Under the pieces are notes generated by a model. The model worked only from the letters and a program-made list of their open reading frames with translations. It did not search any database and was not told the DNA's origin. Positions 18,701 through 28,014 of a stretch of DNA of 64,000 bases are shown here, piece after piece. The stretch is from Reyranella sp. GTDB lineage: Bacteria > Pseudomonadota > Alphaproteobacteria > Reyranellales > Reyranellaceae. Position 1 is the stretch's first letter. Each line of letters begins with the position of its first letter. The DNA lies in assembly GCA_021732285.1 (NCBI GenBank), contig JAKFVH010000288.1, forward strand, positions 1 through 64,000. The letters run 5' to 3'. Both the position numbers and the translations under genes were made by a program.

Positions 18701-18826
18701 TTGAAACGACGTCACGGAGTTTGGGGCCTTGCTCGCCTGGAGGGCTTCGTTCGATTGGCGGATCACCGGGCGTCGGAAGTTGGCTCAGGCCCTCACAACA
18801 CAGCCGTTGGGGGAACCGACGCATGA
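15782..18826 (+). CDS. cas3: Cas3 helicase-nuclease with C-terminal HD domain (type I-G)
   Basis: DLPTGTGKTATLDIAVFHLAL (Walker A), LLLLDEAHLSEPF (DEAH), QRFGRLNRAGRP; HD-type ASFLHDAGKSDPRF near C-terminus. Confidence 0.96.
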   Translation: MTSGLTPADFSVFFEALWGFKPFPWQQRLVDLLARSGDTPHERSNLWPDVLDLPTGTGKTATLDIAVFHLALDAGRGSARCAPLRIALIVDRRLIVDDAFARATKLAEALRNALEAPEAPNPVVLKVAKALAALAGTGRHPLIVRRLRGGAPLEEDWAHTPVQPTILCSTVDQVGSRLLFRGYGISDRMKPIHAGLLGSDSLLLLDEAHLSEPFRQTLSAISTFRSPDTSPFGFALLTATPGAIGGKTFGLDSDDHSHPDLASRIRANKPARLIEVSSKQGVDSEAWRAEQITSATRSALQTLATRVPCPVVGIVANRVARARAVFERLRREEPDADVLLLIGPARSVERQELVTRLAPIRTGHGDARSEMPRPLIVVATQTIEAGVDLDFDGLVTEAAALDALRQRFGRLNRAGRPIAPAAAILASRGDIGPKDDDVIYGDRIAKTWNLLRSLADDGDIVDFGTIALNGQVTPAGMQEFATPFSDAPVLMPAYVELWSQTSPIPLADPEVALFLHGPDTSPASVEIIWRADISERELHGDRDSNRSRIVERLKTVPPRAGESIQVSLWAARAWLAQTDLRQTELSDALERTTEEDQPARTGRHAFRWVGADGELTGIVRAGELRAGDVIVVPCGYGGCDEWGWNPGSDRITSDVADEAQWPYRSARYAVRITPELIVQKLRQEKSAIDPPEDHGRELDRVAIELAELLDQHGGDGPARLLEAMSDLRLPQSMKNALTALSTRKGRLEVAYPYGSDSEERPRGVIFLATGGLKVPDEQAPAGVAATETEEGSTTAKQPITLIEHSRDVREWVKLFANAAGLESGVAADLALASFLHDAGKSDPRFQAYLVGGDPYGPDIGEVLAKSGSVLSGRDAWRSAGLPDNWRHEALSVRLALLHPDFDSANDPELVVWLIGTHHGFGRPLFPHADVKDGEPRPDLLNTFGVDHGLPPGHGPQSLAFDFQGSDWSQIFTALKRRHGVWGLARLEGFVRLADHRASEVGSGPHNTAVGGTDA

Positions 18827-19869
18827 GCACCCCTGGCGACAGGCATCGGCTTAACGGCCTTGAACCCGATAATCTGCTCGCATTTCTGGCCTTACTGGGA
18901 ACGCTTCGCTGCCTGGAGACGACACGGTCGGGATGGCATCCCCGGGTTGTCTGGTATCCTGAAGAGTCACCTCTTCGTCCGACGCTGATCCTGTCGGAGC
19001 CGCAGACCTCGACCGCGATCTGCGAGGCGGTCGCCGAAGGGGCCGCATTGTTGGCAGAAGACTACTTCTTCCCAAGATCATCCGATGACAACACATCGGG
19101 TCAGAAGGATCTGAACTACGAGCAAGGTGTGGCACGGGCGCTCCTGAAGCGCGCCGCTTCTGATCAGAGTTCTCGTCGTGCCGACCTGTGGAGCGCGCTC
19201 ATGTCCGATGCGGCACAAAAGGACGGCAAAATCCACGCAACGCCGCTTTGCCTGCTGTTCGGCCAGGGACATCAACACTTCCTCGATCGGCTGGCCAATG
19301 TACCCAGAATCGAAGGCCCGCCTGCGCGTGGACGTGGCAAGGAAGCGGGTGCCGTCACCGCGGTCGATGCCGTTCGGGAAGCGTTGTTCGAACCCTGGAA
19401 CAGGGCGGATCCGACCCCCTCCTTCCGCTGGGACCCTGCCGAAGACGTGCGCTATGCGCTGCGGGCCAATGATCCTTCCGGAGACAAGCCCACTACGCAG
19501 CACGGCGCCAATCGGCTGGCTGCGCTCGGCCTAGCCACGCTCACGGTTGCGCCCGAACAACGTGGCAAGCGCGTAAGGCTGCAGGTGCTGGGAGGCGCGT
19601 GGGAGCGCAACGAATTTGCGTTCTCTTGGCCGATTTGGACCTCTCCGGCATCGCTCGCTGGCATCCGCGCCCTCTTGGGTCATCCCAAGCTTGCCCTCGG
19701 CGCTACAGAGCTTGCACATCTTGGCGTCATCGATGTTCGCCGATCCCGCAGAATCAGCGTCGGCAAGTTCATGAACTTCACGCAAGCTACTTCGATCCGC
19801 GCCAAGGTCGACACAGAAATCGTAACCCCGCCAAGCGGTATCCTGCGCCGACCCGGAAGGCCATCATGA
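18823..19869 (+). CDS. Type I-G Cas8-like / Cas3-extension-family small protein (348 aa)
   Basis: Translationally coupled to cas3 (ATGA). N-terminal HRLNGLEPDNLLAFLALLGTLRCLE resembles the I-G Cas8g2/Cas3-extension group; subunit name from memory. Confidence 0.75.
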   Translation: MSTPGDRHRLNGLEPDNLLAFLALLGTLRCLETTRSGWHPRVVWYPEESPLRPTLILSEPQTSTAICEAVAEGAALLAEDYFFPRSSDDNTSGQKDLNYEQGVARALLKRAASDQSSRRADLWSALMSDAAQKDGKIHATPLCLLFGQGHQHFLDRLANVPRIEGPPARGRGKEAGAVTAVDAVREALFEPWNRADPTPSFRWDPAEDVRYALRANDPSGDKPTTQHGANRLAALGLATLTVAPEQRGKRVRLQVLGGAWERNEFAFSWPIWTSPASLAGIRALLGHPKLALGATELAHLGVIDVRRSRRISVGKFMNFTQATSIRAKVDTEIVTPPSGILRRPGRPS

Positions 19870-20278
19870 CCGGTTGCAGGTCAAGGGCCTCTGAACTGTC
19901 GTACGCCCGTTGCAAACAGTGCGCTCGGCCAAACGACGCTGCTGCTCGTGCAGGGTTCGCTCGATGCCACCGGCCGTCGCCTCGCGCAGCTCGTCTTCTG
20001 GCTGCATGCGCTGCGGCTGGTGTTCGGCGGCCTGCAAGTGCCCGGCCCTGGATTTTGTTGCACCGGCACTTGCGGTCTATCCGATGATCAGGCTGCGACG
20101 CACAAAACGCGACGTCATGAGCTGATGTCTTCGAGCTTCGGCCCTCACTTCGGCTGCGTCGGAACGAGCCCCGTCATCGGCGGACGTCCGCAGGTACGCC
20201 AATCCCGCGGCAGCTCGGTGTCAACCTGCTCGCGGCCGGCTAATACCCGGAATCACAAATGCCTGATACAGCCCCGCG

Positions 20279-20345
20279 GTCATCCCGAGCGCAGCGAGGG
20301 ACCTTTCCTGCAGCCGCAAAGGCCCCTCGCTGCGCTCGGGGTGAC
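20279..20345. repeat. Large imperfect palindrome (REP-like)
   Basis: GTCATCCCGAGCGCAGCGAGGGaCCTTT ... AAAGGcCCCTCGCTGCGCTCGGGgTGAC. Confidence 0.85.
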
Positions 20346-20378
20346 AGTTACGACTCACCTATCAGTGATAGTCGGTAC

Positions 20379-20505
20379 TAGAGCATGATGGGTCCAGCTG
20401 GAATCAGCTGGACCCATCATGCCTCCTGCAACACGCAACTCCGGTGCGCGCGAATGCGATGAGATGGAACCGTATGCGATTCCATCTCATCGCATTCCGC
20501 TCTAG
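20379..20505. repeat. Bipartite double-hairpin element, copy A
   Basis: CTAGAGCATGATGGGTCCAGCTG-GAAT-CAGCTGGACCCATCATGC, 29-nt linker, GAATGCGATGAGATGGAA...TTCCATCTCATCGCATTC, CGCTCTAG. Confidence 0.9.
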
Positions 20506-21719
20506 CGCAGCCGCGGGCCGGGGTCGAGCCCGAGGAAGGCGCGGCCGCCGATCGGATACCACTCCGGCGCGAGCGTCGCCGCCTGGCCGACCACCTGCAG
20601 GTCGCGCCACACTTCGGCCAGGCGACTCTCGGTCTTGAACGAGGTGCTTCCGCCGTGCCGGAACATCAGGTCCATCGCCTGGCGTGCGCAGTCGCCCGCA
20701 TGGACCGCGGCGAGCCGGCAACGGGCGCGCTGCTCGAGCGTGGTCTCGCGGCCGTCGGCCAGCGCATTCCACAGCTCCGCGATCATCGCGTTGCGATAGA
20801 GGCGTCCGGAATTGAGGATCGCGTCGGCGCGCCCGACCGCGTCCTGGACCTGCGGATTGTCGCACAGCCGGCCGGTGCGGCCGCGCGGCGTCTTGTCGGC
20901 GGCAAGCTCGACCAGCGCGTCGATGCCGGCGCGCGCCAGCCCGGTGATCACCGCGCATTGGTGCGGCCCGACCCAGGCCTGTGCCGGCAGGGCGTAGGTG
21001 ATGCCCGGCCAATGCCCCCACTGGTTGTCGAGCGGCACGCCGGCATGGATCATCGTGCGCCGCTCCGGCAGGAAGAAGTCGCTCACCGTCCAGTCGAAGC
21101 TCCCGGTGCCGCGCAGGCCGCTCACCTCCCAGCTGCCGGGAATGACCTCGACCTCGGCGCGCGGGAACAGGCCGCGCCAGAACATGCCGCCGTCGTCGCG
21201 GCGGCGTGGCTGGTCGCCGTCGAGAATCTGGAAGCTGCCCAGCATCCAGGCGGCTTCATGACAGCCGCTGCCGAAGGTCCAGTGCCCGCTGACGCGATAG
21301 CCGCCCTCGACCGCCACCGCCTGGCCGCCGCCCTGCACCGCGGTGCCGGCAATCACGGTACGATGGCCCTTCGGATAGATCTCCTGCACGCCGTCGTCCG
21401 GAAGGCCGAGCGTGACCAGCGAACCGACGCCGTTGTTGGCGACGTTCCAGCCGACCGAGCCCGCGCCTTCGGCCAGAAGCTCGACGACGCGGATGTAGGT
21501 CAGCGGATCGGCCTGCAGGCCGCCGAGCGAGCGCGGCAGCAGGAGGCGATAAAAGCCGGCCGCGTGCATCTGCTCGACCAGCTCAGGCGACAACCGCTGC
21601 TCGCGCTCGATCTCGTCGTGGTAGTGCCGCACTGTCGGCCTGAGCGCGGCGGCCGCCTGTACCACCGGCTGCGCATCTATGTCGGCCGGCAAGCGGCGGT
21701 CTTCGACTATGGTCCGCAT
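20502..21719 (-). CDS. Acyl-CoA dehydrogenase-fold flavoprotein / HpaB-type monooxygenase
   Basis: FYRLLLPRSLGGLQADPLTYIRVVELLAEGAGSVGW...; C-terminal ARQAMDLMFRHGGSTSF. Confidence 0.85.
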   Translation of the reverse strand: MRTIVEDRRLPADIDAQPVVQAAAALRPTVRHYHDEIEREQRLSPELVEQMHAAGFYRLLLPRSLGGLQADPLTYIRVVELLAEGAGSVGWNVANNGVGSLVTLGLPDDGVQEIYPKGHRTVIAGTAVQGGGQAVAVEGGYRVSGHWTFGSGCHEAAWMLGSFQILDGDQPRRRDDGGMFWRGLFPRAEVEVIPGSWEVSGLRGTGSFDWTVSDFFLPERRTMIHAGVPLDNQWGHWPGITYALPAQAWVGPHQCAVITGLARAGIDALVELAADKTPRGRTGRLCDNPQVQDAVGRADAILNSGRLYRNAMIAELWNALADGRETTLEQRARCRLAAVHAGDCARQAMDLMFRHGGSTSFKTESRLAEVWRDLQVVGQAATLAPEWYPIGGRAFLGLDPGPRLR

Positions 21720-21766
21720 CGGCACCTCCTGTTGCCCATCGCGGGTCGCGACGGGCACGAGTGGCT

Positions 21767-23128
21767 CTATGAAGCATGCATCCGCAACAGCTCGATCAGC
21801 TCACCCATCGTCTTCCATTCTTCGCAGCGATCCACCGCCGCTTCGATCGCGTCCATCCCGGCAGGCGTCAGATGCGCCGCCGCCAGTTCACGAAACTTCG
21901 CGCGAACCTGCGGCTCCGGATCCGCGTTCAGCGTGTCGCGCACGGAAGCCTCCCGCGCCGCCGTGGCGCTGCGTCCGTCCTTCAAGGTCAGCGTGACACG
22001 GGCGGGCCGGAGCGTCGGCGTGCTGCGCGCCGTCATCGCCGGATCCGCGGCGATCCGCACCAGCGGCCGCAAGCTTGCGATGACCGGATCCTCGAGCGCG
22101 CTGTCGTCGATATCGGCAAAGCTGAGGCCGCCGCGCGTGATCAGCACCGCCGCCGCATGCGGCAGCGAATATTTCGACGCGAAGTAGTTGGGTGGCGCCG
22201 GATTGCGCATGACCGAGGCGAAGTCGAAGGTCTGCACGTCGATCCGCGCGACCTCCTCCGGCTTCGGCTTCAGCACGGCCAGGGTCTCGGCCAGGCTGTC
22301 CAGCGCCGCATGGATCGGATTGCAGCAGGCGTAGAAGCGGAAGTAGTTCTCGACGATCTCCCAGCGCTGCCCCATGTCGTCGGCGAGCTTCGCGGGGACG
22401 AAGCCCGCGCCCACCATGACGCCGAGCGCCTCCTCGATCGCATCCCCCTGCGCCACGAAGCCGCTCGCCGCCATCTCCGGCGCCAGCGTCGCGGCCACGG
22501 CGCCGAGGCCCGCCGGCAGGTTCAGCGTGGTGCCACCGGCGACGGTGTTGTTGTAGCTCGGCGTCATCAGCATGCTGGTGGCGACGCGCATCGCCAGGCT
22601 GACGCCCGCCCCGTCCATCCCCTGGAGACGCGCGCCGGCCGCCGCCGCACCGAGCAGCGAGAGCTGCCCATTGGGATGCGAGAAGGCGCGCGGCGTGTAG
22701 CCTCGGTTCAGCCGCCCTGCCACTTCGTAGCCCAGGACGAAGGCGCCCAGCATGGCGCGCCCGCCCAGGCCGCGCTGCTCGGCGATCGCCAGGACCCCCG
22801 GCAGTATGTGCGGCGACGGTTGTAGGCCGCGCACGCCCTCGCACAGCTCCACCGCCCGCGCGGCGATGCCGTTCAGCAGCGCCGCCGTGCGGGTGTCGGC
22901 CTGCGGCAGTCCGGGCGCGAGGACCGTGGCGCCCCGAAAAGTGGTGCCACCCGCGCCCGCCAGCAGCCGCTTGCTGAGCCCGATCACCTCAGGCCGGGCG
23001 GCGCCGGCCAATGTCACGCCGATCGTGTCCAGCAGGACGAGCTTGGCGCGGCGGTGTACCGCCTCCGGCATGTCGTCCCAGCCCGTGCGCGCGATGAACT
23101 GCGCGAGCTTCTCGATCTGTTCGCCCAC
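21767..23128 (-). CDS. MmgE/PrpD family protein (GTG start)
   Basis: LVLLDTIGVTLAGA, LNGIAARAVEL, GYEVAGRLN, HPNGQLSLLGAAAAGARL. Confidence 0.88.
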   Translation of the reverse strand: MGEQIEKLAQFIARTGWDDMPEAVHRRAKLVLLDTIGVTLAGAARPEVIGLSKRLLAGAGGTTFRGATVLAPGLPQADTRTAALLNGIAARAVELCEGVRGLQPSPHILPGVLAIAEQRGLGGRAMLGAFVLGYEVAGRLNRGYTPRAFSHPNGQLSLLGAAAAGARLQGMDGAGVSLAMRVATSMLMTPSYNNTVAGGTTLNLPAGLGAVAATLAPEMAASGFVAQGDAIEEALGVMVGAGFVPAKLADDMGQRWEIVENYFRFYACCNPIHAALDSLAETLAVLKPKPEEVARIDVQTFDFASVMRNPAPPNYFASKYSLPHAAAVLITRGGLSFADIDDSALEDPVIASLRPLVRIAADPAMTARSTPTLRPARVTLTLKDGRSATAAREASVRDTLNADPEPQVRAKFRELAAAHLTPAGMDAIEAAVDRCEEWKTMGELIELLRMHAS

Positions 23129-23139
23129 GTCAGGCTCCT

Positions 23140-24117
23140 TCAGCTGGGTTTGAGGTTGAGGCGCGCGACGATCGGCGTCCACCGCGCGATCTCCGACCGC
23201 AGCAGCGCCTCGGCCGCGGCGGGCGAGGCGTCGGGCCAAGTCTCGAAGCCCGCGGCCGCGAGGCGCTCGCGCACGGCGGGATCGGCGACGGCGCGCGCCG
23301 CAGCGGCACGCAGCGCGGCCAGCGCCGGCTCGGGCGTGCCGGGACGGACGAAGATCATCGTCCAGGCGGCGTTGTCGTAGTCCGGCACGCCCGCCTCCTG
23401 CAGCCCCGGCAGGCCGGGCAACAGGGTCGAGCCGCCGGCCATCGTCACCGCGAGCGCGCGCAGCTTGCCCTGGCGGACCAACGGCATCAGCAGGCTCGGG
23501 CTGTCGACGGTGAAATCGAGCCGGCCCGCGGCCACATCCTGGGCGGAGGCGGCGGCGGCGCGGTAGGACACGATGGTGAAGTCGACGCCCGCGCGCAGGC
23601 GCAGCAGCTCGGCCGCCATGTAGTTGACCGCCCCTGGCGCGGCCGCGCCGCAGTTGGCCGCCGTGCCGCGCTCGCGCAGCCAGGCGATCAGCTCCGGCAC
23701 GCTGTTCGCGGGCACCGAGGTATGCACGGCAAGCACGAAGGGCTGGCGCGTGACGAGCGCGACGGCCACGAAATCCGCCGCCGGGTCGTAGGCGAATTGC
23801 GGATAGATCAGCTTCATGAGCGCGTGGTTGTTGGTGGGGACATAGATCGTCTGCCCATCCGCCGGCGTTTGCTGGAAGGCGTTGGCGCCAAGCGTGCTGC
23901 CGGCGCCCGCGAGGTTCTCGACGACGATCGGACGGCCGAGCAGCGGCGTCATCGCATCCGCCATGATGCGGGCCACGATGTCGGACGCGCCGGCGGCCGC
24001 GACGGGCACGATCATGCGGATCGGCCGATCGCCGAAGAGCGACTGCGCCCCTGCCGCGAATGGCGCGGCGAACGGTGCGGCGAGGAGCGGTGCGGCAAGC
24101 AGGCGACGACGGCGCAT
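23140..24117 (-). CDS. Bug/TctC-family tripartite tricarboxylate transporter substrate-binding protein
   Basis: DRPIRMIVPVAAAGASDIVARIMADAMTPLLGRPIVVENLAGAGSTLGANAF. Confidence 0.92.
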   Translation of the reverse strand: MRRRRLLAAPLLAAPFAAPFAAGAQSLFGDRPIRMIVPVAAAGASDIVARIMADAMTPLLGRPIVVENLAGAGSTLGANAFQQTPADGQTIYVPTNNHALMKLIYPQFAYDPAADFVAVALVTRQPFVLAVHTSVPANSVPELIAWLRERGTAANCGAAAPGAVNYMAAELLRLRAGVDFTIVSYRAAAASAQDVAAGRLDFTVDSPSLLMPLVRQGKLRALAVTMAGGSTLLPGLPGLQEAGVPDYDNAAWTMIFVRPGTPEPALAALRAAAARAVADPAVRERLAAAGFETWPDASPAAAEALLRSEIARWTPIVARLNLKPS

Positions 24118-24236
24118 GGGCGGGCTCCGGGTAGTTCGGCGACAGGACAATGCTAACAGAAGGCCCGCCGATCAAAGCCCTTGCGGAGAATGAGCGACTG
24201 CCCCGATATCGCCGTAACGGAATTTGGAGAGTTAAC

Positions 24237-25304
24237 GTGAAGGTTGCCATCCTTGGAGCTGGCGCGATCGCCTATGGAAACGCAGCCCTGCTATGCCGCG
24301 ATGGGCACGACGTCACCCTGTGGTCTCCCTCCGGCCGGCGCACCGCGACACTGGCCGCGGGGGCGCCGCTGGTGGCGACCGGCGCCGTCGTCGGCCGCTT
24401 TCATCCCCGCATCGGTTCAAGCTGTGCCGACGCGCTGGCGAGCGCGGAGGCTGTGGTGGTGGCGGTGCCGGGCTACGGACATCGCCACGTGCTCGACGCC
24501 GCGGCGCCGTTCCTGCACAGCGAACAAGTGGTGGTGTTCAGCTCCCATATGTCGCTGGCGGCCCTCTATCTGGCGGGTCAGTTGCGCAAGCGCGGCGTCA
24601 CCACGCCGATCGCGGCCCTCGGCACGACCGTCACTACCGCGCGGCAGACCGGACCCGATGCGGTGAACGTCAGTTCCGTGCGCGCCCGCCTCGACGTCGC
24701 GGTCCTGCCGGAGTCCGCGGCCGGCCGGGGCATCGAGGTCTGCCGCGCGCTGTTCGGCGACCGCTTCGTGGCGCGCGAGGGGCTGCTGGCGATCGCCCTC
24801 AGCAATCTCAATCCGCAGAACCATCTGGCGATTGCACTGTGCAACCTCACCCGCATGGAACTCGGCGAGGCCTGGGGGCAGAACCGCCACATCACGCCGG
24901 CGGTCGCCCGGCTCGAGGCGCTCGACGCCGAGCGGCTGGCGATCGCCCAGGCCTTCGGCCTCGCGGTGCGCACCATCCACGAACATTTCCATCTGTCGTT
25001 CGACGTGCCGATGGGCCCGCTCGCCGAGATGACGCACGCGCTGGCGCAACGCCCCACCGACGTGAAAGGCCCGACCACGCTCGACAGCCGCTACGCCACC
25101 GAAGACGTGCCGTTCGGCCTGGTGCCGACGATCCGGCTCGCCGCCCTCGCCGGCGTGCCGGTGCCGCTGCACGAGAGCGGCGTGCGGCTGATGTCGGCGC
25201 TCCATGGCCGCGACTTTGCCGCGGAGAACGACATCCTGCCGCGCCTCGGCCCGCTCTCACGCGAGATGCTGACGGGGCCGACCTTGAACGCCAATGTCAC
25301 TTGA
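24237..25304 (+). CDS. NAD/NADP octopine/nopaline dehydrogenase-family protein
   Basis: VKVAILGAGAIAYGNAALLCRDGHDVTLWSPSG Rossmann motif; NPQNHLAIALCNLTRME. Confidence 0.85.
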   Translation: MKVAILGAGAIAYGNAALLCRDGHDVTLWSPSGRRTATLAAGAPLVATGAVVGRFHPRIGSSCADALASAEAVVVAVPGYGHRHVLDAAAPFLHSEQVVVFSSHMSLAALYLAGQLRKRGVTTPIAALGTTVTTARQTGPDAVNVSSVRARLDVAVLPESAAGRGIEVCRALFGDRFVAREGLLAIALSNLNPQNHLAIALCNLTRMELGEAWGQNRHITPAVARLEALDAERLAIAQAFGLAVRTIHEHFHLSFDVPMGPLAEMTHALAQRPTDVKGPTTLDSRYATEDVPFGLVPTIRLAALAGVPVPLHESGVRLMSALHGRDFAAENDILPRLGPLSREMLTGPTLNANVT

Positions 25305-25342
25305 TTGATAGTCGGACAGTAGCATAAGGCGCAAAGCATCAG

Positions 25343-26422
25343 ATGGCGGAAACGACGAAGGGCCCGGCTCTACCTCTTTGGAAGAAAGTCCTGTTTACCC
25401 TGATCATCGCCGTCGGCTTTCCCGTCGTAATCATCCTGGCGATCGAAGGTACCGGATACGCCATCATCCATTTCAAGAATGGGGTGCCGGGAAAAAGCTA
25501 CGGTCTCTGGACGTACGACAAAGAGCTTGGCGCGATTCACGCAGCCAACGCCTACAATTCGAATTCCCAGACCAACAACTTTGGTTTTCGCAACAAGGAA
25601 GACGTCTTCGAGCCGAAGCCGCCCGGCGCCTTGCGGGTGATTGCCTACGGCGGTTCGACGACGTTCTGCTACAACCTGGAAACAGACCGCGCCTGGCCCT
25701 TGCGCCTGCAGGAGAACCTTCGGGCGCGAACGAATTCAAAGTCGCAGGTCCTGAACGGCGGCGCCATCATGTGGTCGATCGGCCACGAGCTTGCGCGGGC
25801 CAAGCGCGACCTGCCGAAGTTGAAGCCCGACATCGTCATTCTCTACACCGGCATCAATGAGCAGGCCAACGCGCAGCTCCTGCAAGCCGAAGGCATAAGC
25901 CTCGAGCGCGCGCTCAAGGAGGGCAAGCACGGGCTCTTCACGCGCAATCTCGACCAGGCGCGCTGGCTCAAACGCAACTCGATGATCGTACGCTTTCTCG
26001 ATTACAATGGGATTGCCGACCGGCTCTTCGCCGCAGGACACGCCATTTCCGATACCGGGCCCATTGCGGTCGCTCCTGCGACTGATCCCGGCATCAATCC
26101 GGTCGTCGCCGAGAACTTTGACCGCACGCTGCGCGAATTCATCGAACTGATCAGGAAAAACGGTGCCAAGCCGGTTTACGTCATCGTCGGCGGCCTGCCG
26201 GAGCTCGGCGCCAACAAGCAGCTTCTGCGGTATTCCCGTCAGGGAGCGGAAGTCGCCCGTCGCATGGATGTGCTGGTGATCGATTCCAACGACGTCGTGG
26301 CAGCCTACAAGGGCAACAAGCGCGACCTCTTCTCGGACAGCGGCGTTCACTGGTCGGACCTGGGCGCGGGGCTGCTCGCAGATTTCATTGACGAGAAGGC
26401 ATTGAAGTCGTTGAGCGATTGA
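25343..26422 (+). CDS. Membrane-anchored SGNH/GDSL hydrolase-like protein
   Basis: N-terminal TM segment; VIAYGGSTTFC, LNGGAIMWSIGHELA, IVILYTGINEQ, DSGVHWSDLGAGLLAD. Confidence 0.8.
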   Translation: MAETTKGPALPLWKKVLFTLIIAVGFPVVIILAIEGTGYAIIHFKNGVPGKSYGLWTYDKELGAIHAANAYNSNSQTNNFGFRNKEDVFEPKPPGALRVIAYGGSTTFCYNLETDRAWPLRLQENLRARTNSKSQVLNGGAIMWSIGHELARAKRDLPKLKPDIVILYTGINEQANAQLLQAEGISLERALKEGKHGLFTRNLDQARWLKRNSMIVRFLDYNGIADRLFAAGHAISDTGPIAVAPATDPGINPVVAENFDRTLREFIELIRKNGAKPVYVIVGGLPELGANKQLLRYSRQGAEVARRMDVLVIDSNDVVAAYKGNKRDLFSDSGVHWSDLGAGLLADFIDEKALKSLSD

Positions 26423-26447
26423 GGGCGGACGGCGATCTCAGGCGGCC

Positions 26448-27209
26448 CTACCACTTCTCGAGCCACGGTCGAAGCACGACCTCGAACGCCCAAGTCGATC
26501 TGTGCTGGCGGTGCAGCTGTAGATAGGTCTCGGCGATGCGGTCGGGGTCGGCCATGTTGTCGTCGACGGTCGTTCCCGCCAGCCGGTGCGCACGGGTGCC
26601 GTCCTCTCGCGTCCAGCCAATGGCGGCGTCGATCGGGACATTCGCGACATGGATGCCCTGCGGCATCAGCTCCCTCGCCATGCTCTCGGCCAGGCCGGCC
26701 TTGGCATGGCATGCCATGGCGAACGCGCCGCTCGAAGGGTAGCCCTTGAGCGCCGCGCTGGCGTTCGTGAAGATGATCGTTCCCTTCGCGCCGTTGGCGT
26801 TCGGCTCGTTCTCGCGCATCAGCCGGGCGGCCTGCTGACCCACCAGGAACGCGCTGAAGGCCGAGTTGCGCAGCGTGTCGAACGCCATGCCCGGTTCGGC
26901 CTCGGTGATCGTCTTGCGGAAGATCCCGGGAACCCGGCCGTCGATGTTGTGGACGACGAGCGTCGGGGTCCCGAGGTCCTTGACGACGTTCTGGAACAGC
27001 AGCTCGATCGCCGCGGGGTCAGTTGCGTCGCACGCATAACGGCGCACACCGTGGTCTTTCTCGAGAGTTTGCAGGACCGGCTTGTCCGGCTGTCGGGCGG
27101 CGACGGCGACACGCATGCCCTCCTTCGCGAACAGCCTCGCACAGCTCGAACTGATACCGGGGCCACCCCCGACGATGAGGGCAACGTCTTGCGCGGGATT
27201 CTTGGTCAT
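26448..27209 (-). CDS. SDR-family oxidoreductase lacking catalytic Tyr
   Basis: VALIVGGGPGISSSCARLFAKEG; active-site region SSGAFAMACHAKAGLAESMA. Confidence 0.85.
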   Translation of the reverse strand: MTKNPAQDVALIVGGGPGISSSCARLFAKEGMRVAVAARQPDKPVLQTLEKDHGVRRYACDATDPAAIELLFQNVVKDLGTPTLVVHNIDGRVPGIFRKTITEAEPGMAFDTLRNSAFSAFLVGQQAARLMRENEPNANGAKGTIIFTNASAALKGYPSSGAFAMACHAKAGLAESMARELMPQGIHVANVPIDAAIGWTREDGTRAHRLAGTTVDDNMADPDRIAETYLQLHRQHRSTWAFEVVLRPWLEKW

Positions 27210-28009
27210 GTGGCAAGCGCCTCCAGCTTTGCGAGATAAGGACGGACATCCGGCGCAAAGGCCGGGTGATCAGAGAGTCGATCCAGGTGCGCCGAAGCTC
27301 GCGGAAATACCTCGCGCCAACCGTCGGTCAGAACCGGCGCCAGGCCACGCTTCTGCAGCGCTGCCCTCCGGGGTCGTTCGTTGGAGAAGAGGCAAAGCTC
27401 GGCCACGAAGCAGATGTCGGCGAGGGAGAGGGCGTCGCCGACCAGGTAGCGCCGGTCGGGATGCAGCGCCTGGTCGATGCCGGCCAGGTAGACGGCGAAG
27501 GACTCGGCGGCGCGGGCGTGCAGGTCGGCCGACAGGTCGTCGCCGCGCAGGGCGAGGAGATAGGGTTGCGTGTCGCGCCCGAAGACCAGGCTGGTATCGA
27601 GGAAGCTATCGATGCGGGACGCCTCGTAGGGATCGCGGCCGTAGAGTTGCAGGCGGTCCGCCCCCAGCCTCGCGACCGTCCGCATGATGCTGTTGGACTC
27701 GAAGATGCCCGTCATGCCGTCGGGACTGAAAGCCGCCGGCACCGTTCCGAAGGGATGGGCCGACAGGAACGCATCCGTCTTGATCAGGCTGCCGCCCTTG
27801 AAGCCGACACGGCCAGCGCGCGCCGCCGAAGCGTAGGCGCCCTTCTCTTCTGCCGAGAGGGGCCTCGCGTCGAAGTCCCACAGCCAGCTCGTAAGCTCGG
27901 AGGGTTTGGCGCCGCGCACCTCGAGGTCGACGTCACAGAGGCGGGCGGCGATCGTCGCCTTCCAGATCCGGGGGTTGGGCAGGTAGGAGAAGATGCGCAA
28001 GTCGGCCAT
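27206..28009 (-). CDS. Glutathione S-transferase family protein
   Basis: GST C-domain RRYLVGDALSLADICFVAELCLF. Confidence 0.88.
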   Translation of the reverse strand: MADLRIFSYLPNPRIWKATIAARLCDVDLEVRGAKPSELTSWLWDFDARPLSAEEKGAYASAARAGRVGFKGGSLIKTDAFLSAHPFGTVPAAFSPDGMTGIFESNSIMRTVARLGADRLQLYGRDPYEASRIDSFLDTSLVFGRDTQPYLLALRGDDLSADLHARAAESFAVYLAGIDQALHPDRRYLVGDALSLADICFVAELCLFSNERPRRAALQKRGLAPVLTDGWREVFPRASAHLDRLSDHPAFAPDVRPYLAKLEALAT

Positions 28010-28014
28010 CGCGC

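Noticed and set aside
19870-20270. Possible gene remnant after the cas operon (ORFs 19910-20388)
   Set aside because: No recognisable domain and inconsistent frames; cannot support a pseudogene call from sequence alone.
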